Source of the DNA: Candidatus Zixiibacteriota bacterium
Lineage (GTDB): Bacteria; Zixibacteria; MSB-5A5; GN15; PGXB01
Reading direction: 5' to 3'
Assembly (NCBI GenBank): GCA_030591405.1
Contig: JAUVBC010000023.1
Coordinates: forward strand, 1 to 12,752
Length of the DNA: 12,752 nt
Of the stretch, positions 1-5,847 are shown in pieces. The position numbers and the translations under genes are program-made. The notes below the pieces were generated by a model. The model was given only the letters and a program-made list of their open reading frames with translations. It searched no databases and was not told the DNA's origin. Numbering within the stretch: the stretch's first letter is position 1; the number at the start of each line of letters is the position of its first letter.

Positions 1-63
1 GATCGGTATCGTAAAAATATGCAGCAGGTTTTGGATAAATTACCGGATGAAAAATTAGGTTAG
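1..63 (+). CDS. C-terminal tail of an unidentified gene (partial)
   Basis: Frame 1 is open from the window edge to a TAG stop at 61-63. It encodes the last 20 residues of a protein (DRYRKNMQQV then LDKLPDEKLG), which are charged and look helical. The stop lies only 6 bases before the ATG of the hydrolase gene, so the two genes probably share a transcript and may be translationally coupled. Too little is visible to assign a family. Confidence 0.55.
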   Translation, partial: DRYRKNMQQVLDKLPDEKLG

Positions 64-69
64 TATAAT

Positions 70-1410
70 ATGAAAGAATCTTATTTGAAAATCGGCGATG
101 AATATTTGTACTATCGGCACAATGATATTAAACCAAACCGGAAATCACTTCTGTTTGTACATGGATTGGGTGATTCCGGTTTAAGTTTTGAAGATGCTTT
201 TAACGATAAGAGGTTTGATGACTACAATCTTATTGTCCCTGATTTTATTGGGTATGGCCGCAGTTCCGGCGCTGCTGATAATAAACGATACAGCTATGAC
301 CTGCATGTCAAGCGCCTTTGGACACTTATCAAAAAACTGAAATTAGAGAATCTCATTGTGGTCGGGCATTCGATGGGCGGCGATCTAACGACGCTTTTAT
401 GTCAGTCTGATAAAACTGGTGTCATCAAAAAGTATGTTAATATCGAAGGCGATATAACGCAGTTTGACCTGACTATTTCAAAAGCGGCGGTTAATGCCAA
501 TAAAAGGGGCCTATTTGATAAATGGTTTGAATCTGGTTTGAAGAAAAAAGTAGTATTTGACAGCCTGGGGCATCTTCGGTCGGGCCGGATTTATTTTGCA
601 TCGCTCTCTTTTTGTCGACCGGAGGCATTACTTGAAAATGCGATTGAATTGGTTGAACGTAATAATAATATGGATGGAAAATTCAAAAGCGAGATCGGCA
701 AAATCTATTCTGAGCTTTCTATTCCGAGTGTGTTTTGTTATGGAACCGAAAGTCTGTCCAAAGAGAGTATCGAGTTTTTGAAACTGAATAATTTAGAAAC
801 TAAGGCTTTTGATGGGATAGGTCACTGCCCGATGACCGATTGCAGCGAAGAATTTTATTCGTTTTTGTACAAATTTATTCAAACTAATAAAATATCGGCA
901 GGGAGAAAGAGAATTAAAATGACTGATAAATTAAGCGATTTGCTTCGAAGAAACCAGAAAGTCGTCTTTTGCGGGACAGCGGCAGGCACCGTTTCGGCTC
1001 AAAAAAAACAGTACTATGCCGGACCGGGTAATAAATTCTGGAAGACGTTGTTTGAAATCGGACTAACCGACAAATTGCTTTTGCCATCTGAATTTGAGAA
1101 GTTACATAAATACAAAATCGGATTGACTGATCTGGTAAAAAAGCAATCAGGAATGGATCATGAAATTGATTTCAAAAAGAAAAGCAGGGAAGAGCTTACC
1201 GAAAGAATAGAAAAGTTCAATCCAAAAATATTATGTTTCAACGGCAAAAGGGCGGCGCAGGAGTATCTCGGTCATAAAGCGGATTACGGTCTTCAAAAGG
1301 ATGTCATTGGCAAAACGAAACTGTTTGTGGCACCATCAACCAGTGGAGCCGCCAACCGGTTTTGGGATATTAAAATATATGAACAACTTGTCCAGCTTTT
1401 GAATAAATGA
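70..1410 (+). CDS. Alpha/beta hydrolase fused to a Mug/TDG-like mismatch-specific DNA glycosylase
   Basis: This is a 446-residue reading frame with two unrelated domains. Residues 1-270 form an alpha/beta-hydrolase fold: oxyanion-loop HG at 31-32, nucleophile elbow GHSMGG with Ser101, and a late GH motif with His252 as the likely catalytic histidine. The usual acid position appears as Glu227 (GTES) rather than Asp; this alignment is by eye. Residues 284-446 resemble the Mug/TDG branch of uracil-DNA glycosylases: VVFCGTAAG at 298-306, AGPGNKFW at 317-324, and a second active-site loop PSTSGAANRFWD at 422-433. The Asn of the E. coli Mug GINPG motif is Ala here, so the chemistry may differ from classical Mug. 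The ATG at 919 (residue 284) follows a purine-rich AGGGAG/AAGAG stretch and could start a separate glycosylase, making this either a real fusion or two in-frame products. The upstream stop is 6 bases away and the first ATG has only a weak Shine-Dalgarno. The hydrolase substrate is unknown. Confidence 0.85.
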   Translation: MKESYLKIGDEYLYYRHNDIKPNRKSLLFVHGLGDSGLSFEDAFNDKRFDDYNLIVPDFIGYGRSSGAADNKRYSYDLHVKRLWTLIKKLKLENLIVVGHSMGGDLTTLLCQSDKTGVIKKYVNIEGDITQFDLTISKAAVNANKRGLFDKWFESGLKKKVVFDSLGHLRSGRIYFASLSFCRPEALLENAIELVERNNNMDGKFKSEIGKIYSELSIPSVFCYGTESLSKESIEFLKLNNLETKAFDGIGHCPMTDCSEEFYSFLYKFIQTNKISAGRKRIKMTDKLSDLLRRNQKVVFCGTAAGTVSAQKKQYYAGPGNKFWKTLFEIGLTDKLLLPSEFEKLHKYKIGLTDLVKKQSGMDHEIDFKKKSREELTERIEKFNPKILCFNGKRAAQEYLGHKADYGLQKDVIGKTKLFVAPSTSGAANRFWDIKIYEQLVQLLNK

Positions 1411-1423
1411 AGCCTTGCCCTGA

Positions 1424-1455
1424 TTGATAAATTTGTTATCTTGCCTATATATAAT
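1424..1455 (+). promoter_or_regulatory. Possible sigma70 promoter for the lipoprotein gene
   Basis: A perfect -10 hexamer TATAAT lies at 1450-1455, with an overlapping TATATA at 1448-1453. The best -35 is TTGATA at 1424-1429, which is 18 bases from TATATA and 20 from TATAAT. Spacing to the perfect -10 is therefore poor, and the call rests mainly on the -10 and its position 60 bases before the lipoprotein ATG. Confidence 0.35.
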
Positions 1456-1515
1456 CAGTATTGCACAATAATCATTTCCACCCGTCTTTAAAAATAAGAG
1501 GAGGAGGAAAATTTT

Positions 1516-2319
1516 ATGAAAAAATTTAATTATGTATCTGTTGTTTTGCTAATACTGATTGTCTTATTAGCAGTTGCTTGTGAAAAGCGTCATTCGACTG
1601 AACCTGATCCAGGATATAATCCGCCTGACGAAGAAATTGATCCACTTGATTTAACACCGAGAGAGAATGCCGAAGCCGAAGAGGGTGCTTTGTATATTTC
1701 GAGTGAGATTGTTGCGCCTCAGGATTTGTATGAAAAGGTGTTGGACGGATTTACTCGTTTGAGGGAGAAGTTTTCGGACTCAATTTCTTATGTAAATATT
1801 CCATTTCGTTTAGCATTCAGCCCAAATGGCTTTACAATGGGGATGTCGGATTCAGCTGTAATAGCAATTCGAGCGGGTGACTATAAAGTTTGGGATTCAT
1901 TAAATAATTTCTATAATTGCACCAGTCTTGATACTGTTTCAAGCTCTTGGGGACCTTTTTACGTTTATATAAAATATGAGGGGCGGTTAAATACTTATTT
2001 AATAGCCGATATGTATGAAAAAATGCCGGGTGTAATTTGGGCAAGCGCAGGTGGTGCACCAGGTGATTGGTCTTGCACCTATCCTTGGATAGATAGCACC
2101 GGCAATTTAACTTTTCTTGTTAGAAATGCCTGGGGCGATTGCCCGTCAGGTTGTGCAGTTAGTCATTATTATTATTTTAAGATGCAATCGGGTGATATTG
2201 AATATATTGGAGATTGGGGCCCAACCTATCCTCCACCGCAAATATCCCCTCCTGACTGGTGGGAAGAGGCAAAAGTCGCCGCTGATGCATATTGGTCTTT
2301 TGCGACTGGCGGGAAATAG
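1516..2319 (+). CDS. Lipoprotein of unknown function with a WGDCPSGC motif
   Basis: This 267-residue protein has a short basic N-terminus, a hydrophobic core (residues 8-20) and a lipobox LAVAC with Cys22 as the lipidated residue, so it should be anchored in a membrane facing the periplasm or cell surface. The mature N-terminus is rich in Pro, Asp and Glu (23-55) and reads as a flexible linker. The rest is Trp/Tyr-rich with many short beta-type stretches. Cysteines besides Cys22 are at 135, 187, 209 and 213. The last two form WGDCPSGC (206-213), followed by His217 and a Tyr run. The C-terminus has a WGP-PPP-PPDWW segment (234-249). The ATG is well supported by a strong GAGGAGGA Shine-Dalgarno just upstream. 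It appears to be a single gene ending at a paired repeat element facing the convergent response regulator. I do not recognise the family. Confidence 0.85.
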   Translation: MKKFNYVSVVLLILIVLLAVACEKRHSTEPDPGYNPPDEEIDPLDLTPRENAEAEEGALYISSEIVAPQDLYEKVLDGFTRLREKFSDSISYVNIPFRLAFSPNGFTMGMSDSAVIAIRAGDYKVWDSLNNFYNCTSLDTVSSSWGPFYVYIKYEGRLNTYLIADMYEKMPGVIWASAGGAPGDWSCTYPWIDSTGNLTFLVRNAWGDCPSGCAVSHYYYFKMQSGDIEYIGDWGPTYPPPQISPPDWWEEAKVAADAYWSFATGGK

Positions 2320-2331
2320 AAGTAGAAGTAA

Positions 2332-2435
2332 GTCGGGTTCTGAGCGAGACAAAGACGAGCGAAAAACCCGACACAATATTGGATCTATAACATTGTCGGG
2401 TTTCTCATTTTGTTTCACTTCATTCGGAACCCGAC
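2332..2435. repeat. Inverted pair of 41-bp GTCGGGTT/AACCCGAC palindromic elements
   Basis: Two elements of identical length, 2332-2372 and 2395-2435, each begin with GTCGGGTT and end with AACCCGAC, so each can fold into a hairpin with an 8-bp stem. The right element read in reverse complement shares GTCGGGTTC plus part of the interior with the left one, so they are related copies in opposite orientation. The inner arms can also pair: AAACCCGACACAAT with ATTGTCGGGTTT, across 2363-2404. The pair fills the gap between convergent genes (lipoprotein stop at 2319, regulator stop at 2445) and could serve as a bidirectional terminator, although no clean T-run follows either hairpin. It resembles a dispersed intergenic palindromic repeat family; copy number elsewhere cannot be judged from this window. 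Confidence 0.75.
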
Positions 2436-2444
2436 CTACTCTAT

Positions 2445-3215
2445 TTACAATCCCAGTAACTCTCGTTCGGCTTCGAAGCGGGATGGCGTCACGCATACCA
2501 GCCAGCCTTCACCATATGGATCCTGTAGTGCCGAGTTGGGGTCATCGAGAACTTTTTGATTAACTTCGGCAACGGTTCCTGAAAACGGCGATAAGATCGT
2601 ATGCGCTCGCATATCAGCCGAAAAAACTTGCAGATAGGCGCCACCCTGACGAAGTACATCACCTTTGGCCGGAAGATAGATCGACTGAATATTCCCGATC
2701 GGTCGCAAAAATGAACGTTCAACGCCAAGCCGAATGCAGCCGCTTTTTTCAAGCATCATCCAGGAATTATCGCCGATCGCCTTGATAGTATCGGTTGCCA
2801 TTGGGGTTTGACCATCACCGAAATCAGCCTCTTCATTAGATCCCCGCACAAGTTCGGTGGCCCGCTTGAGTACACCGAGAAGTTCTTTTTTAGAAAATGG
2901 TTTGGCGATATAATCAAACGCACCCATTTGGGTTGCCTGCAAAGCGGTATTGATAGTTGCAAAACCGGTTATCATGATGACTGGGATCTTTGGGTTATCT
3001 TTTTTAATCATCTGCATAAATTCCAAACCGTCAATATCAGGCATCATCAAGTCGGTCAGCACAATATTAATATCAGTATTTTTTATTTTTTCAAGGCCAT
3101 CATTAACCGAGGATACGGTGAAAATCTTGTAATCTTCTTTTCGTAATAATTTTCGAATACTGTCGAGAATTATCTGTTCATCATCGACAACCAATATATT
3201 TATTTTTTGACTCAT
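2445..3215 (-). CDS. Response regulator: receiver domain fused to a GcvH-like domain lacking the lipoyl lysine
   Basis: In this 256-residue protein, residues 5-122 are a CheY-like receiver: acidic pair Asp11/Asp12, phosphoacceptor Asp55 in LTDLMMPD, Thr83, and Lys105 in the KPF motif. Residues about 145-245 resemble glycine-cleavage H protein: IGDNSWMMLEKSG, LGVERSFLRPIGNI, LPAKGDVLRQGG, SPFSGTVAEVN and the signature DPYGEGWLV at 232-240. In true GcvH the lipoylated Lys sits in an ESVKA motif about eight residues before the SP of the SP-x-SG loop. Here the corresponding stretch is SADMRAHTI (199-207), with Met202/Arg203 and no lysine. The domain is therefore unlikely to be lipoylated and probably acts as a binding or output module. 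There is no DNA-binding or AAA+ domain. A GGAGAT Shine-Dalgarno precedes the ATG at 3215. It is the last gene of the kinase/histidine-kinase cassette but also has a possible promoter of its own. The partner phosphodonor is most likely the adjacent histidine kinase. Confidence 0.9.
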   Translation of the reverse strand: MSQKINILVVDDEQIILDSIRKLLRKEDYKIFTVSSVNDGLEKIKNTDINIVLTDLMMPDIDGLEFMQMIKKDNPKIPVIMITGFATINTALQATQMGAFDYIAKPFSKKELLGVLKRATELVRGSNEEADFGDGQTPMATDTIKAIGDNSWMMLEKSGCIRLGVERSFLRPIGNIQSIYLPAKGDVLRQGGAYLQVFSADMRAHTILSPFSGTVAEVNQKVLDDPNSALQDPYGEGWLVCVTPSRFEAERELLGL

Positions 3216-3236
3216 AATTTATCTCCATAAGAAAAT

Positions 3237-3266
3237 ATTATAGTACAAACTAATATTATTTGTCAT
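3237..3266 (-). promoter_or_regulatory. Possible internal promoter for the response regulator
   Basis: On the minus strand ATGACA (3266-3261, five of six matches to the -35 consensus) is followed after 18 bases by a perfect TATAAT (3242-3237). The regulator's GGAGAT ribosome site follows directly (3226-3221), giving a leader of only about 15 bases. A 7-bp inverted repeat (AATATTA/TAATATT, 3234-3257) overlaps this promoter. It would let the regulator be made at a different level from the sensor upstream. Confidence 0.4.
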
Positions 3267-3273
3267 TTTTAAC

Positions 3274-4695
3274 TCATTTTTTCTTTTTCGTATATGTTGC
3301 GGGGAGAAGAACCCTGAAAATCGCTCCGCCATTGGCAGCCATATCGATCTCGATGGTCCCATGATGCCGTTCGACAATTCCCCAGCTGACCGCCAGTCCC
3401 AATCCATTAGTACCTTTGGTTGAGAAAAACGGCTCAAAAATTTTATCGACCAGATTTTCAGGAATACCGGGGCCGTCATCTTCAACCAGGATGACACAAC
3501 GGTCATGCCGCCGGTCATATTCGGTGGTTAACATAATTGGTCCCCGACCTTGCATCGCCTCGGCCGCATTCAGCATCAGATTCAGAATCACCTGTTGAAG
3601 CTGCTGGAGATCGCCCAAAATATGAGGGATGTCGTTATTAATATTTTTCTGGATATTAATATTTCTAAATTGCGGAAGTTTTTCAATAAGCGACATCGCC
3701 TGATTGATTATTTCATTCGGTTCGACATTATCAAGTTTGGGTGCTTCCTGACGGGCAAAATCGAGCAGGTTTCTGACTATATCGCGGCAGCGCAAAGTTT
3801 CTCTGATAATGACATTGACATCCTCAAAATGTGGGTCATCATAAGATAAATCATCTTTCATATCCTCGGCAAGGGCCAAAATACCGGTTAGCGGATTGTT
3901 GATTTCATGAGCGACACCGGCGGCGAGCTGGCCGACCGCCGCTAATTTGCCAGCCTGTACTAATTGATCTTGGAGATCTTTTTCGGAGCTGACATCGCGC
4001 ATGATGGTGCATGTCCCGGTCACCGAACCTTCATGATCGGTCAGCGGAAAACGTTTGGCCTGAAAATGATGTTCGACACCATCGATAAGAACAATCTCGT
4101 CCCAGCCAAGATGCCGTTTAGTTTCGGTTACCTGCCGATCATGCATCTTAATCATTCGTGCCAGATCAGGTGGCAGGACCTCATCGGCTGTTTTCCCGAT
4201 AAAATCTCCAACTTTGTGATGAAAAGCATTAGCCACGACCGGATTTACAATTACATATTTTCCATTGTTATCTTTTATTGAAATCCAATCATCGGCAGAG
4301 TCGATAAAACTTTTAAACCTCCGCTCAGCCGCTTCTATCTCCCGCACCTGATTTTTCTGTTCTTGCCGAGCATTTACCAGGTCCCAGAAAATATGGGCAA
4401 AAGTATGATCAATCAATTTGGTGCCCGGCTTCATCATCCCCTGAATTTCTCGGAGAACATTATCATTGCCGGTCAATTCGATTATAAGTTCTATCTCATA
4501 AGTTTTTAGGATTGTGATATACATATCAGTGCTGGTCTTGATGCCTTTCTCGCGGGCATAGATCATTCCCCTGGCATTCGGATCAATATCAACCACACAG
4601 ATAACGTCAAGGGTCAATTCCTTAAGAAACGAACCGCGCGCCAGGTCGATAATTGCCCGGCATCCCTTACCACCGCCAATGATCACGGTTTTCAT
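3274..4695 (-). CDS. Sensor histidine kinase with N-terminal Rossmann-like domain and PAS domain
   Basis: This 473-residue protein has no transmembrane segment and should be cytoplasmic. Residues 2-105 look like a dinucleotide-binding Rossmann fold: beta strand and turn VIIGGGKGC (4-12), then CVVDIDPNARG (33-43) with acidic residues at the end of the second strand, then LIIELTGND (70-78). Such domains bind NAD(H) or NADP(H) in dehydrogenases; the ligand here is inference. Residues about 105-125 form a linker helix. A PAS domain follows (about 124-236: WISIKDNNGKYVIVN, then TCTIMRDVSSEKD). The HisKA phosphoacceptor is His263 in VAHEINNPL, and the ATPase domain has the N box around 372-380 (NLMLNAAEA), G1 DDGPGIP (406-412), FEPFFSTK (420-427) and G2 GLGLA (431-435). 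All catalytic boxes are intact. A TGGAG Shine-Dalgarno lies 7-8 bases before the ATG. It lies 54 bases after the kinase-like gene and 58 before the response regulator, which suggests an operon and a cognate pair. The combination suggests a redox or nucleotide-state sensor. Confidence 0.9.
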   Translation of the reverse strand: MKTVIIGGGKGCRAIIDLARGSFLKELTLDVICVVDIDPNARGMIYAREKGIKTSTDMYITILKTYEIELIIELTGNDNVLREIQGMMKPGTKLIDHTFAHIFWDLVNARQEQKNQVREIEAAERRFKSFIDSADDWISIKDNNGKYVIVNPVVANAFHHKVGDFIGKTADEVLPPDLARMIKMHDRQVTETKRHLGWDEIVLIDGVEHHFQAKRFPLTDHEGSVTGTCTIMRDVSSEKDLQDQLVQAGKLAAVGQLAAGVAHEINNPLTGILALAEDMKDDLSYDDPHFEDVNVIIRETLRCRDIVRNLLDFARQEAPKLDNVEPNEIINQAMSLIEKLPQFRNINIQKNINNDIPHILGDLQQLQQVILNLMLNAAEAMQGRGPIMLTTEYDRRHDRCVILVEDDGPGIPENLVDKIFEPFFSTKGTNGLGLAVSWGIVERHHGTIEIDMAANGGAIFRVLLPATYTKKKK

Positions 4696-4749
4696 CTCAA
4701 AACTCCAGCAAATGGACTGATATATATCATCAACATAATATTCATTCTG

Positions 4750-5760
4750 TTATGGCCGTCCCTGAGGAAACTCCTCTTTCAGCATCTGGTAATAATCCTC
4801 AAGAAGCTGATCCATCGTCTCATAGTACGCTTTCGGCTTGATTGTAAAGTGCAATAACATATCATTAAGCCTGGGAGGAATATAGGGAAACAGCTTTTTC
4901 AAATTCATAATACGATACTCATAAAAAGCGGCGGCATCGCTTGAGACGAGGCTGTTTTTAATTTCATCGGAGACCTCGCTATCCCGCATAACATTTTTGA
5001 AGCCGGTTATTCCTTTGCCAACGGCATAATTAATAATATTGCCGATGCTCCAGATATCAAAATCAGAAACATACTGGTTGAGGTCAAAATCGATCCAGCG
5101 ATACTTACCGGTCTCAGCGTCAATGAGAATATGATCGTTGCGGATATCGCCGTGACAAGTATTATTATGGTGCAAAAACTGGATCGCTTCGATACAGTCA
5201 GTCAGTTTCCATAATATGCAGGGTAGATCATGTTCGAAGTATTTCCGATGATCCTTCTTAATCCCAACCACATAATTAAAAAATGAGTCGCCCTTAATAT
5301 AATCGATAATTCGGATCGCGTTATTTTTGTCATCCAGCTTCGTTTTGCCTTGCATGAAGCGTAAATCGTCACGAACCAGATCAAGGACCTCACCTTCCTT
5401 TTCCGGACTGCGGAAACAATGAATTTTAAACATACCGATATGGACGTTAAATTCTTCGTGAAACACCGTTTTGATAATTTTCTGTTCGCCGGTTTCCAGA
5501 TCATAAACGTCAAACACCCAGTACTTCGGCTGATCACTGATACCGAACCGTTTTTCATATTCATTGCCGGCAACAACAAAGTCATGATTGTTCAGGCGAA
5601 TAACATTTCCACGGATTATTCTGTCCCATTCGGTGGTGTCAGTAATTATTTCTACTCGCGGGGAATATTTCCAGCCGGTAATCTCCCGAATTCTGGTTGC
5701 GATTTTATCCTGATTGTTCATTTCGGCTTTAATCGGTTTTGTAATTGTGCTTTGCGGCAC
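4750..5760 (-). CDS. Ser/Thr protein kinase-like protein
   Basis: In this 336-residue protein, the C-terminal two thirds keep protein-kinase landmarks. The catalytic loop is HGDIRNDHI (203-211), with Asp205 and Asn208 in the positions of HRDxKxxN. The metal-binding DFG appears as DFD (224-226), and a DIWSIG motif (235-240) matches the helix-F DxWSxG. The candidate ATP-anchoring lysine is Lys94 or Lys97 in QKIIKTVF. No clear glycine-rich loop is seen. The first 75 residues do not match anything I recognise. The HGD form of the loop, as opposed to HRD, is common in small-molecule and atypical kinases, so the target need not be a protein. The listed start is a GTG; an in-frame ATG 13 codons inside (5719-5721) is an alternative. 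The gene leads the run into the histidine kinase and response regulator, so it is probably part of the same signalling circuit. An inverted repeat lies just upstream of the GTG. Confidence 0.75.
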   Translation of the reverse strand: MPQSTITKPIKAEMNNQDKIATRIREITGWKYSPRVEIITDTTEWDRIIRGNVIRLNNHDFVVAGNEYEKRFGISDQPKYWVFDVYDLETGEQKIIKTVFHEEFNVHIGMFKIHCFRSPEKEGEVLDLVRDDLRFMQGKTKLDDKNNAIRIIDYIKGDSFFNYVVGIKKDHRKYFEHDLPCILWKLTDCIEAIQFLHHNNTCHGDIRNDHILIDAETGKYRWIDFDLNQYVSDFDIWSIGNIINYAVGKGITGFKNVMRDSEVSDEIKNSLVSSDAAAFYEYRIMNLKKLFPYIPPRLNDMLLHFTIKPKAYYETMDQLLEDYYQMLKEEFPQGRP

Positions 5761-5769
5761 CAGTCCGTT

Positions 5770-5802
5770 CCATATTTAGTTAAGGTTTTAACTAAGATAT
5801 GG
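5770..5802. promoter_or_regulatory. Near-perfect inverted repeat upstream of the kinase cassette
   Basis: The arms CCATATTTAGTTAA (5770-5783) and TTAACTAAGATATGG (5788-5802) flank a 4-base centre, and differ only by one inserted base. No T-run follows on either strand, so a terminator is unlikely. It lies 9 bases upstream of the GTG start of the kinase-like gene and overlaps a weak candidate -10 (TATCTT 5799-5794; -35 TTGCCT 5823-5818; spacer 18). It may be an operator or a 5' leader hairpin for the signalling cassette. Confidence 0.5.
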
Positions 5803-5847
5803 AAACAGACGTTTTACAGGCAAGTTTTTTATTCTGAACCGAAATTT

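Noticed and set aside
2117..2563. 148-codon + strand open frame spanning the lipoprotein end and the repeat pair
   Set aside because: It runs through a non-coding palindromic repeat and the antisense of the regulator, with no domain signal.
3964..4281. 105-codon + strand frame inside the histidine kinase
   Set aside because: It is entirely antisense to the conserved PAS region and has no independent evidence.
4718..4729. 12-bp palindrome TGATATATATCA between the kinase-like and histidine kinase genes
   Set aside because: It is short and an AT-alternating sequence expected by chance at this base composition.
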